Below are positions 47,850 to 59,599 of a stretch of 64,000 bases of DNA, piece by piece. Every line of letters begins with the position of its first letter. Within the stretch, counting starts at the first letter, position 1. Source of the stretch: Acorus gramineus (lineage: Eukaryota > Streptophyta > Magnoliopsida > Acorales > Acoraceae); contig CM060855.1 in NCBI GenBank assembly GCA_030737835.1, positions 5,822,478 through 5,886,477 of the forward strand. Direction: 5' to 3'. Made by a program: the position numbers and the translations under genes. The notes under the pieces were generated by a model. The model was not told the DNA's origin. It saw nothing but the letters and a program-made list of their open reading frames with translations, and made no database searches.

Positions 47850-48635
47850 TTTTTTTTTTTCGATTAGTAGGTTAAGGGAAATGATTGGTGGAGATAGACA
47901 CGCCCTTTATATTATCCCATCTAGTTTTCAATCTTTTATTTGCTGCTGGGATTGTCTGTAGCTGCCAATGTGCACTTTCATGTGCCCACCTAATGTTCCT
48001 GGAGGACTCACATGCAATTTTATAAAAGTGGAAATAGTGGTGTGTTACAATTACTCTAATCTATAATTTGCTGACATAAGCACCTAATAATGTCCAGGTA
48101 ACCCCAGTTGGTTTTCCCTGACAATGAAGCCACTCTTAGCATTATATAAAACAAAATTTTCAACCACACAATAGTCAGTTGGAAAACCTACCATTAAAAG
48201 AACTTATACAAAACAATAAAATTCAAAGGTGCTGCTCTTTTACATTATGTACAGTGAACTGGAAAATAAAAAGGCTGTCTAGTGACAATCACAGCACAAT
48301 AACAATCAGCAAAACTATTACCTGGAGAGAAGATGCGCAACCACTTCTTGAAACCCTTGAAACAACACAGGCTGCAAAAGAAAAAGAAAAATTGTGCAAT
48401 TGATATGACCAAAAAAAGGCTAAATACAATGTTTCATGACTTAGAATTATAGATAGTAACGAAAAAGAAAGATGAAACAGAACAAAAATAAAATAAAATA
48501 AACTAAACTGCAAACCCATCTCCGGCCAGCTCTCAGTCATTTATGATTACAATGCACAGGAGATCCCTTCCAAGGAACAATATCAGCCAAGAATGATTGT
48601 AGAAATGGATGCGATGAGACAGACCCTCTTGGGCA
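47850..48635. other. 3' flank and probable 3' UTR of the NAT12-like gene
   Basis: The stop codon of the transporter is at 48,636-48,638 (minus strand), so about 48,200-48,635 is its likely 3' UTR. No other gene was recognised. Confidence 0.4.
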
Positions 48636-51600
48636 TTATAGGCCAACCCATTTCACCCATCTGAAAGCCCGGCCCACCCGGAAAGGCAGTCCGTAATCCT
48701 TGGCAACCGCGGGATCTCTCCTTGCCGCCTCTGTCTCAGACCAGACATAAACCCCCCGCTCTTGCTGACTCCCGGGGACTGTGTTGTCAAGTACTACTGC
48801 GACGAGGAAAGCAATGACCATGTGGAAAGACAGCAATGTATTCATCACGTAGTTTACCTGCACGTGGAAGAGACATCTAACTTAAAAAGTGAATTTGCAA
48901 GAGAACACTGATGTTTATCTTTAGGTGTGTCAACCAAAAAATATTCACATTACAGGCATCATTATGTCCTATAATAAAAGAAGCCAGTTCAGTATGTTGG
49001 CTAATTCAGAATAAATCCTAAACAAGTGACCCAAGTTTCATCCAACCACGTATATCAGATATTTGGCCACATTTATGCTAAAATTAACAGTCCAAACAAA
49101 GAACACCTATTGCCATATTGAACCTCATTACCCATAACACTAGTTTCATCCAACCACGTATATCAGATATTTGGCCACATTTATGCTAAAATTAACAGTC
49201 CAAACAAATTACACCAATTGCCATATTGAACCTCGTTACCCATAAATCATCCTACTCCTCTTCCTGACCCCCTATACATGGCAGAATTTTAATTGGGGCC
49301 ACATTTGTAGCATCTACTCTTTCATCAGGCTTATTCTCTCATTCTCTTTGCTTCCAGTCACATTACTGTCATTTCACACTGCACAAATCTAGCATAATAT
49401 GAGAAGAGAAACATATTTGCGATCAATTTCTCTCATGCACTTTTTTCATGATATGACAGGAAATTTAAATAGCTACGATCTTTTATTCCCAAGTTTCAAA
49501 GTCACTTGTCTGCCTGTTCTTTTATAGAGAGACTTGAAAATAAGAATTTACATAATTTGGTGAATTTTCTATCAGAACTTGTCGTTCCCACTTATTATAG
49601 GACATTATATTTTGAACTGGGCAAATGAGTTCTTTATCTTGAAAAACTTGTGCCAATGCAAAGGGATCATTCGCTGGCCGTAGCTTATAAAGCAATTAAG
49701 GAAAGGTCATCTACAATAATTAAGTAGATCTTTCTTGACATGTTGTTCTCTGTGTAAAATTTGATTATTGTTATAGATCAATCTTCATGTGCATGTTGTA
49801 ATTCAGAACTCAAAAAAATCCTCCTATCTTGGTTAGAAAAGCAAAGTGCAAAATTTCAAAAAAAAAAAAAAACATGGAAATACCATCCCCAGACAATTTT
49901 AAGTGGTCTCTCAAGCACCAAAATGAGGATTACAAAATATAATTTTGACATGAAATGAGCATCAACAAAAAAACAGATACATACCCCACCAAACTGGCTG
50001 CGAAAAGGTCCATGGGATGCAACTATATATGGCTGGAAATAACTTGGCACGGATGAATTTGCATTAGGAGTAATGCCATATTGCTGGAAATATGCAGGCA
50101 CCGATAATGATAAGAATAGAGCGAGCCCAACTATGATAATATTTCTGGAGCTTCCTGCTTCACTGTAGCGAAGGTTTGATAAGCCCAGTGCAGCCAGCAT
50201 GGCCCACATAAAACAAAGCAAAGCAGCAACCATAACTTCAGGTATTGAAGCAATGAAGCCCCCAACTTTACCTGTATGGAACAAAAAGACAGCAGTACCA
50301 ACGTGGTCAATTATATACCTTTAGCATAAAATTAGAGACATGTTGAGGAGAAACAAAAGATACAAAAGAGCAGAGTAAAAAAGAAGAATGAATCTATATC
50401 TTTATAGATTATCTATATCTTTATAGATAATTACGCTACAACCTTTCAAACAAGACTTGGACAATTAGAAAAAAAACAAATAAATAAAACTCACCTATAA
50501 GAGAGAGGAGAATCAGAAAGCAGGCACCAAACTCAACAGATCTCCGACTTCCCATTTTGGTGACTGCAATGGTGTGGACATTCTCAGTTAGAGTTGTAGA
50601 CCCTGTTCCAGTTCCCCAAAGACCAGCCAAGACACTTGAAACACCTTCCAAACCAATTCCTCGGCTAAGTACACCAGGTGTGGGAGGTCTGGAAGCCACC
50701 AACAAGGATGATGCATGGTATGATCCAACCTAAAACAATAATTCCACATAAAACTATGAGGAACAACAGTAAAGTATCTTTACTTTTCTTAAAATGTCAG
50801 AAATAGCACCTCTTCAGCAATTTCTGAAAGGAAATATAGTCCAAGAACTTTTTTCGAAATAAAGATTGGAGCAATATATTAAACATGTTGCCCTCAAACA
50901 AAGGAGATCAAGAACTTCCAAAAAGAAAAGGTAATAATCCATTATGCTCAGTGGTGTATCCCCTCCAAGGAGAGCCATAATCCAAGCTCGGAGCTAGGCC
51001 AAAATTGCTGCCCAAGTATTTTCCACATTATATCTCTTCCATTGGAAATGACCACATGCTTATGTGCAAGTTCACTATTATTAATACATAAACCAATGTG
51101 ATGCATGCGTATGTATCCATGTAAGTTTAGTTAACTGTTGAGGGCAATTGCCTACCGTTCAGTCAAAAAAGAGTTTAGTTAACTGTTGTATATAAACTTG
51201 TAGAATATTCCAGCATTGTGGAGCTTACAGTTTTTAACTATCTCTAAGCACAGATCATCTTCCCCGACTAGACGACGTGGGACTAAACTTACGGTGCAAG
51301 AACTCACATCATCCTCACGTGATCACCTTACATAGGGATCTTTTTGGATTGTTGGGGCTACTGGCTATCCCAACCCACCACCACCCTAATGGATCACACG
51401 TCCATGCATAGGGTACCAAATGTAATGCGGATAACACCCCAGGTCTACACAACAAGATTCATCTTATTTGTCATTTAAAGGGCTCACGGCTCTAAAACAC
51501 GACTTAGTATGTAAAGGTTGTGCTCATATATCAGCACATATTATCCTCCCCCTGCAGGCGATGTATGACTAATCATGATGTGACGCATGGGCCATTAAGA

Positions 51601-54600
51601 GGGGCATTTGTAACGTCAGGCTCATTAGGGGGGGGGGGGGTGGCGGGCTAGACTAACCAAGATCCCAATAGGCCCATGTACGGTGAGAGGTGAGGTGAAC
51701 CCATGAACATTTCATGTCCTAATCAATCCAAAATCCAATTTACAGCTAACTTCAGTAATGGATGCTAAATGTGAGGACAACCTAAAAATATTTTTTCCCT
51801 AACGAAGGGAGTCAGCACGACACTTTTATATTTCAACAAAACCAAATGAAAGTTCCTATGAGGGACATAAAATTCAGTATACAGTTTAGGAGGTTATGTA
51901 ATACCAATTATGAATCAGATGAAAAAGAAATTATTGACCATTTATTAAGAATGCATAAATGTGAAAAAAAAATTGTACAGGAATCAACTTATACTGGATC
52001 TAACTAGAACAACATTTAAACAGGGCTTGCTCAAACTTTAAAGAATGTTACGCCATAGAAAATCATATCAGTACAGCAACTCTTTGAAATGCATTAAATT
52101 GGAACACATATCAATATGAAAGGAAAATAAGGATAGCTCCATATCACAAAAAAAAATTGAAAAATAGAATTCTGCACATGCAGAGGGAGAGAAAGATAAA
52201 AGGAAACTCACGGAGTCAACTGATGCAATAATAGAAACCACACACATAACCAGAGCCATTTTCCAGTGGAAGACAGGTGTACCCCACTGTAACGGATATG
52301 GAAATCTGAACCAGGGGGAAGCCTTAATTGCACGAGAAGTATCAACACGGCAGTGCTTCATTCTCTCAACATGTTTTCGGCAGTAGTCAGATACAGTATT
52401 TGAGGCAGGAACATTTATATCGCAGCCATTATAGCTATAGACATTAGTTTCGGTAAGAAGAAAAGCACAAGCCCACGTGATCCCCAGCGCCAGTGGAACC
52501 TGCAACATATTCCATAAGAAATGACATCTTCGCTGAGAGGGGATTTAAACAACAAGTTTTAAGTAAATATTGTGGTGTCTTACCGCATAAATTAGAAATA
52601 TGCGATGACCGAATATTGAAATCTTGCGAAGATACTGCAAACAATGACCAGGTATCACAAATAAGGTTGATAATTCTAAGCAATGAACAATCAGTGAACA
52701 GATGCATTTGATTTTCTATTTTTGTTGAATAAACAAATGCATTTGATTAGTATTAAGGGATTGATGATTATGTTGTAGCTCAAAGAGCATAAAATTAAAA
52801 CAAAAAAGAATTGGACAAAGGTACCACGCACTCACAAGGGAAAACATAATGACCAACAATATTTGTACAACACCAATTTCCAGGCAGGTACCAACTCTTG
52901 GAAAACCATAACTAAAAAATGAAAGCCCAACAGCTGCTATAGTCGGCGATACAACCACTGGATTAATAAACCTGAAACAAACTATTATTAGAGAAGTTGT
53001 GAAAGCTACAAAAAACAGATTGTAGCCAAGAGGTTGAAGAAAGCAAACCTTAAAATCAGCGACATAATTCCAGTATATCCCATTACTGCTTGAAATGCAG
53101 AAGATATTATTATAGCTCCTTGTAGCTCCTTCATGATGTGCTTAAAGTTCTGGCAAAAAAAAAAATCAGTTTACCTTTGTGTATGGCGAATTAATTTGAT
53201 CGTTGCCAAAATACTGAATATATAGTATTGATAAGCATGCGTTAAGACAGACAAAAATGAATTACTTCCACATATTGTGACGCAAGTATAACTTCAAAAT
53301 ATTCTTCAGATCAGTGATAAAGTTATTGTGATGGCTGTTTTCAAACAACCCAAGAAATTTTTTTAACCTTTTTTTTTTAATCCAGCTGATCAAGTTATTT
53401 CACCCAAATTCAGTACTAGTTCAGGAGAATATATCAACATATTGAAGGGAATTAATATCATGGTATCAAGGTTTGGATAAACAAGGCAAGGGCAAAAGGA
53501 GGGAAAAAACAATAATGGAAGCATATCTGGTTAAGCAAATGTAAATAGTTTTGCGAATTAATGGACATATTTTAAAAATATGAAAACGAAAACACTGATT
53601 TGCAATAAAAGTTATTGCTTGCAGAAAAGACCATCAAGAGGATGCACACTACCGAACCAAACCACTCTGCGGTTCATGGTATTAAATCCATTCCAATATC
53701 AAAATTAATGTTGCCCAGCAGAAATGGAAATCTAGGGAGTACGGTAAGCCATTCCCTCAAAAAGCAATAAAAAGAAAAGAAAACTATAAGAATGAAAACC
53801 TAATATCTATTAGAGGTTTACTGATTATCATATATCAATAAGAAGTAATTTTTTGATGGATGATGTTTATCAACAAAACAAAAAAATCAAATCTATGTGG
53901 TAACAGTACAAGAAAGTGTGAACCTTTTGGGAATTAAAAACTTGATGAGTTCTAATTTGTGATGGAATAATCAAAGAGAAAATTTGAACTTTTCTATGTT
54001 ATGTATTAAGGATGCCTCTCATATCCTCTGAAAATTGCATACATTTTTCCAATACACAACACACTGGAGTGAATTGTCAAAAAGCCTCGAGTGAACGAAA
54101 CATGCACTTAGAAGTACACAAGCAATTATGTTTTATGCAATCACTTCATAAGTAAAACCCAAAAAAGTGAAAGGGAAGACAATTATGAAATTTTGTTTCG
54201 ACACATCAAAGTATGATTTGCTTCATGTGTGATTAAAATCAAAAAGAAAAATGTCCCCAGGTATTTTAGATGTCCAGATGTTCTCAACTATCGATGTGAC
54301 AGTGTATTTTAGTGGGTAGATACACACCAATTGGACCCAAAAAATGGCAATTCATCCTCTGTAACTTTTCATGGAAAACACAGGGCGAATTTACCACCAC
54401 TATCTAGAAATGTAATGAGAAACCAAGAGATCAAACAACCAAATGAAACCTAAGTCATAACTCCTGGCCAATGCTTCACTTCCACTGACTCCAACTTCTA
54501 TCCTATGCATATGATGATTATCTTAATAAAAACAATGACCATAAAATGCTTGAATTAACTTCCAAAAATATTCCACTGATACACTGTAAATTCATGGATA

Positions 54601-55820
54601 TGGTCATCCATGGAAGGCTTCATGTGCATTCTAGCAGTCACCTATTTAGTAATCGACTCATTTATTCAATGTAAGTCTTAGGGAAGCTAAATGCAAGAAA
54701 CCCTATTATTCAACAGATCAAAAGCATCAAACAATATCCAAGTATTGAAATTGATTTAAAAAATTGAAACAGATCACTGCAATAACATGATAGCATAATA
54801 AAATGTCACAAAGACATACATTCCCATTCAATCCCTGAAACTCAGGAGAATTGATGATTGCCAATGCCGGGGCTAGATAAACAAACGATGGCCCCTGCAC
54901 CAACGGCAGCCTCGACCCAAAGAAGGTGTGGAGTAGCGTCGTTATCCCTGACACAAATAACACTGTCGACACCACCATTGAAGTTTCTTCCTGCAATTCA
55001 ATGCCCCCACTCAATCAATCCATCTACATTTTTCAAACAAAGAAGAATCGCACAAAAAATAAAGGAGAGCTTTTTATGCTTACATAAGAACCACCCATTG
55101 CCGGAACAATGACCAGAGGGATTAATATCAAAGAACCCAGAATAGAAAGGTAATGCTGGAATCCATAAAACGCAATTGGAACTGCAGATCAAAAAAACGA
55201 CCAACAAAATCATTAAGTGAGCAGAAAAAACTTCCAAGTTCACATTTTTATGAAAATTTAAGCCTCTCACCGAGTCCTGGCGTGTCTCGGAGTTCGTACT
55301 TGATGTGAGGGACTCTACCCACAAATCCATCATCGTCCACTATCTCCTCCTCCCGCATCTGCCTCGGCCTCGACACAGGCGGATCCGTGCGGGCCGGCCC
55401 GTTCGGCCCGGCGCCCGCGCCGCTCTTCCCCGCACCTACACCGCCATCTCCTCCACCGTCCGATTCTCTCCTCTTCTTCTGATCTCCCGCCTCGCCATTC
55501 GCGGGGGCGGCGACGGCTGCGGTGGAAGCGGAGGGCGGAGGGACGGGCTGGGGCCGGCCCATCTCCAGATCCGGCTTGACCTCGGTCTCTCTGGCGGGCC
55601 GAGGCGGAGGCGGAGGCGCAGGTATCAGTCCGATCTGGCCCGAGTCGCTCGCGTTCGTCTCCCCCGACACCCTCCCCTTGAAGCCCGTCCTCCTCGCCCA
55701 GGACGGCGGCGGAGGGGGGTCGGGTGCCGGTGGCCACGGCCCCGGACGGTGGCGTCTCGAGGCGTCGCCGCCGCCTCCGGAGGCGGCGGCCTGGTTGTTG
55801 GCGGCGGTTGAGCTCGCCAT
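48636..55820 (-). CDS. NAT12: Nucleobase-ascorbate transporter, NAT12-type
   Basis: Integral membrane transporter of the NAT/NCS2 family (purine, uracil or ascorbate transport in relatives; plant NAT12 substrates are poorly known). Ten exons: 55820-55271, 55181-55084, 54990-54820, 53149-53049, 52971-52836, 52634-52584, 52499-52212, 50729-50495, 50271-49985, 48857-48636. All borders are GT-AG, phases close exactly, and the total is 712 aa, matching the long Arabidopsis NAT12. Residues 1 to about 180 form a GC-rich-encoded Pro/Gly/Ala-rich cytosolic extension, the feature that sets NAT12 apart from shorter NATs. The membrane core includes the QH motif (GFQHYLSILGS, Q192-H193) and the NAT signature ENVHTIAVTK (514-523), where family members bind substrate. 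The ATG at 55820 was chosen because the frame above it lacks one. No broken exon was seen. Confidence 0.95.
49034..49247. repeat. 108-bp tandem duplication in the last NAT12 intron
   Basis: agtttcatccaaccacgtat starts at 49,034 and again at 49,142, and the following sequence (ggccacatttatgctaaaat, tgccatattgaacctc) repeats nearly unchanged. Few differences, so recent. Fully intronic. Confidence 0.93.
51240..51730. mobile_element. Repeat-like island in NAT12 intron 7
   Basis: More GC-rich than the rest of the intron, with gacgacgtgggactaaac (a phrase common in plant retroelement and SINE DNA), several cac/gtg-rich stretches and a G13 run (51,628-51,640). No ends, inverted repeats or coding frame found, so the class is unknown. 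Confidence 0.35.
53160..54819. other. Long intron 3 of the NAT12-like gene
   Basis: About 1.7 kb, AT-rich, between the gtatgt donor at 54,819 and the gccag acceptor at 53,150 (minus strand). No open frame or recognisable element. Confidence 0.5.
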
Positions 55821-56139
55821 CTCTCTCAATGCATGGTCGGATCGATCTGGAGTTGTAGAGTTAGGGTTTTGCGATGAAAGATAATGTTAGGGATTTGTTT
55901 TTGAAGGGTCGATCTGTTGAGGGTTCTTTTGTGATTTTTTTTTTTTTTTGGCTGAGCTGCTTGAGCTTACTGAGAAAAGAAATGAAGGACTAGATATGAA
56001 AATAAAAATAATAATAGTTATTATGAGTGATGAGAGCGAGTGAGAGTGAGAGTGTGTTTTGGTTTCAAAACAGCGACAACTATGGTTTTCGCTAATCCGC
56101 GACCATTCCATCAACTCGGTAGTACCGAGAGTCATGTGC

Positions 56140-57290
56140 TTATTGTATTATAAAAGTTAATAATATAATATAAATTTTTTCAAAATCTAGTTTATCACTG
56201 TGATAAAATAAAATATCGAGAAATAAAAAAAAAATGCTGATCAAATTCAAAATCCGTTAAAATGTAAAAAGATCTTTTAAATTTCATATAAATTTAAATT
56301 AATTGTTTTCAAATATTTCAAATTTCATATAAATTTAAATTAATTGTTTTCAAATATTTCTATCAAAAAAATTGATTGATAGGTTTAATAAATTTCATCT
56401 CCGCTTATATTTGAATTATTTATCAATCATATATAAATATCTTTTTACGAAAATATTGAAAAATGAATTCATTATCTTTTTTGAAACAACTTCAATTGAT
56501 ATGCTAATATTACAAGATTTTCATATAGCGGATCAAATTACATGTATTTATATTTTTATTCTAACATTATATATCTTACCAATATATTTTTTAAATTGTT
56601 GTTAAAAAAAGGGTATAGTTGTTAAATAAATTAGATGGGTAGGAAATCATGCATTATAATTTTAAAATTTATAAACTATTGAAAATAAATAGTTAATATA
56701 CAAGACTCATCCTCCATTTCAAAACATGATTTATTTTTTTTATTTTGTAATACTCATGTCTGGCATCCACTTTCATGTAAAATGATTACAGTGGACCATA
56801 TTTGTCATATGCAGTCCAAAATTAATGAAGTGGGCATCCCATAGAAGTATATCTCATCTAAGATTGGTTGATTTTTCAAGCATTCTTTTATTAATCTCAT
56901 CATCTTCACATTTAATGGATTTTTCTGTGAATGGGGTGGCATGGAATGGAATTGACAGTGCTGACGACTGGGTGCACTCGAGCGTATCAAATGAACGCGT
57001 TTTCGTTGTCGCTTGAACTGGGTTTCGCTATTAATTGAATGTCCAGTGAAAAGACTTTAATACCCTTCAACTGTGTGGAGTTTAAGAAAGTGTTGACGGG
57101 GACTGATTAGTCATTTGTTGATTAATTGAATGAACAGACTACGCGGTCTCCAACGGAGAGGACTTATCGAAAAACAGAACGGTGTGGGTCCCACACGCGG
57201 AAACGTGTTGTGGGTGTTGATGGAAACTGCTGATCATAGCCGTCTGATTTGGGTCCCTTTTTATTCGGGGGCTGATGTTAACACCCCGTT
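56140..57290. other. Intergenic upstream of NAT12; 41-bp tandem duplication
   Basis: A perfect 41-bp unit (starting aaatttcatataaattt) occurs twice, at 56,279-56,319 and 56,320-56,360. The remainder is AT-rich with no gene seen. The likely NAT12 promoter and leader, with GA-rich runs, lie at about 55,830-56,130. Confidence 0.7.
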
Positions 57291-57294
57291 AGTT

Positions 57295-58060
57295 TTGAAT
57301 CCACCCACTAAAAATAATAAAATTATATTTTAAAAAAAATAGAAATCCACCCAACCGTCCATTTCACCCGACGATGACGACGACGATGGTGATGACAATA
57401 AGAGATGATGTGATGGAGAGCGTGGGAGGAGGCGCCGACAACCCGGGTGATTCGCGGCGGACTGTAGTGGACCCATGGAAACTCTGGTCATATTCATGAC
57501 TGTTATTGACTGCGATGGTGATCGATGACCGTTGAAGTCGTTATAGATCCCGATGAAGACTCAACCATGCTCTTCTAATATCACAACGTGGACACGGTCC
57601 TCCCCGGCTTTCCCCTCCGCCCACTGCAATGAATTGCAGCCGTCGATCATGTCGGAGACGTCAACAACAACAGCGGCCTCAATTTGGGTGGGGGAACTGG
57701 ACAGAGGACGTCTTGGTTGGGGCGACGATGGAGTTCTAACTTCAGTGGATTCTATTGATGATGATCTTCTTGAGGCCTTTCAAGATAGAGAGCCTTCGCA
57801 AAGTTGCGCCACCGGAAAAGAAGCTGAGGCAGAAGGGGAGATCCACGACGGACCGGAGAAAATTCATGGGTTGTTGTTTTCGAGAGGGTCGGAGCCGGAG
57901 GGGAAGCAGGGGACGGGTGGAGGGGGATCGAGGAGAAGGAGTCAAAGTAGGCGGAGGAGGTCAAAGGACATCGTCGTCGTTGGGTGGAATGGATAGGTGG
58001 GTGGGTTTTTAATTTGTTTTCAAAAATAATTTTATTTTATTTTAGTTTGGATCAATGAGA
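57295..58060. mobile_element. MULE-like non-autonomous element with GC-rich interior
   Basis: Inverted arms of about 85 bp. The left arm includes ccacccaaccgtccatttca and gacgatgacgacg (to about 57,385). The right arm, from about 57,965, reads on the other strand cccacccacctatccattcc, acgacgacga. AT-rich outer parts also match. The interior is GC-rich with open frames on both strands (such as 57,553-57,996 plus, Ser/Arg-rich C-terminus), possibly captured gene sequence, but no family was recognised. Confidence 0.5.
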
Positions 58061-58382
58061 TAACTTTAATTTTTTAAAAAAAATACCAGATCTATCCTTC
58101 TTATTAATGGAGTATTAATATTGTTTGACGGAACACGTTTTTTTTTTTTTAAGGGTAGTTATAAATGTTATTCCAACTTTATAAAATATGGATAAAAAAT
58201 TAAAATAAAGTTTGTTCCACCTTTTATCCAGAACAAACTATCACTATTTTTTATCTCAAAATATGGACAATTAATTCATGCTTTGTCCATTTTTTTTAAT
58301 GTCATGTGGAATAACAAGTGATTTAACTCAATTTTTTTTCTTGTGCCAACCCTCTTATTCACATACCAAACTAGGCCCTAAT
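58040..58382. mobile_element. MITE family member B (inverted relative to member A)
   Basis: Reverse complement matches 46,655-47,000. The right end, ataccaaactaggccct, resembles the end of member A. Its other end runs into the arm of the element at 57,295-58,060, so one element may have inserted into or beside the other. Confidence 0.6.
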
Positions 58383-58389
58383 CTATCAT

Positions 58390-59540
58390 GGAAAGTGTTA
58401 CATTGAATCCTTTTAACAATTTGAAACACAGTCCACTTTTGTTTCAATCATACGCTTCACTTAAAATTTATATTTTTATAAAATATAAAATATGTAATAT
58501 AATGAATTAAATTATATCATTTATAAAAAAAAATATAAAGAATTTCTAACAAAATATATAATCCATTACAGTGGATAGATCTACGAGATTGCATTTGGAA
58601 CTATAGAAATGATAGTGTAACATCACGCACCTTAGGCTAAATCGAAAGCTTCACAACTTTTGAAACTTGATAAAAGAGTGTCATTACACAATCATTTTTT
58701 CAATCCCGTTTTCAGTCTCGTGTATATATATATTTGATTTTTTTAATATAAAAATATGTATCTCATTAGATGAGGTATATTACTTTTTAAAATCAAAACA
58801 CATGTGAACTAAATTTTTTGAAGAAAAAAGTATTGTATCTCACATTTTTCCAAAAACACCCAAAATGAAAAATAAAAGAGTTTTATTACACTCAATTATT
58901 TTTCAAATACAAAATGCTGTCTTATATACCTCATTGGCATTATCGAGATATATACTCCATTAATTTTTTTTCATATTTTATATAAATGACACTAGTTCAT
59001 TAAACTATATACATTTTATTTTATAAAAGTACATACCTCATTAAATATTAGCTGCGGTATATTATTTAAAAAATAAATATAGCGTGGTTTGCAATTGTAA
59101 AATAAAACGTTTTAAAGCTTGATCTATTGAACCAATTAAGCATTCCCCTGCTTTGAATTCCGGTTCAATTTATCATTAAAACTCAATTATATAAATAATT
59201 GGTAAAGCCGAATCATCCCATCGATTGAACCAATGTTTTTTTGCAAACCGACACTGCTTGATTAAACCGATCGATTATTTATTCATATAAATTGTAATTA
59301 ATTATTTATAAATATAAAATCTAATAAAAAAGTTTAGATTTCATATATTAAATCATGTGTAATTTTTTTATAAAATATTTCATGTTTTTTTATTTAGTGT
59401 TGATAATTAATATATTCATTATATTATAATTTTAATCACGATTAATTAGATTGATCTAACGATTGAATCAGTGATCTTTAATCTAATGATTTTTCCGTTT
59501 TATTGAACAGTTTTTAAAACATTAACTATGCTTAACTTTT
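58390..59540. other. Intergenic, no gene seen
   Basis: AT-rich spacer. Phrases such as tgtatctcattagatgaggt near 58,760 resemble 35,715-35,740 (acctcattagatgaggga), suggesting dispersed repeat DNA. No coding frame. Confidence 0.4.
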
Positions 59541-59559
59541 CCAAAATGTAAAGGCGCGA

Positions 59560-59594
59560 GCGCGAAATAAATCCGGGCGGGGAATGGCGGGAAA
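59560..59594 (+). promoter_or_regulatory. Two E2F-type sites in a gene promoter
   Basis: GCGCGAAA (59,560-59,567) and GCGGGAAA (59,587-59,594) both fit the E2F consensus TTTSSCGC read on the minus strand. They lie just upstream of a CT-rich leader (59,625-59,650) with a telo-box (ttttagggtttcg at about 59,654). This combination is typical of S-phase and proliferation genes in plants. Confidence 0.6.
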
Positions 59595-59599
59595 ACACA

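Noticed and set aside
55305-55884. Plus-strand frames opposite the first NAT12 exon
   Set aside because: GC-rich antisense shadows; the minus strand joins in phase to nine conserved exons.
57553-57996. 147-aa plus-strand frame as a gene
   Set aside because: Not recognised, lies inside an inverted-repeat element, and has equally open frames on the other strand; kept only as element interior.
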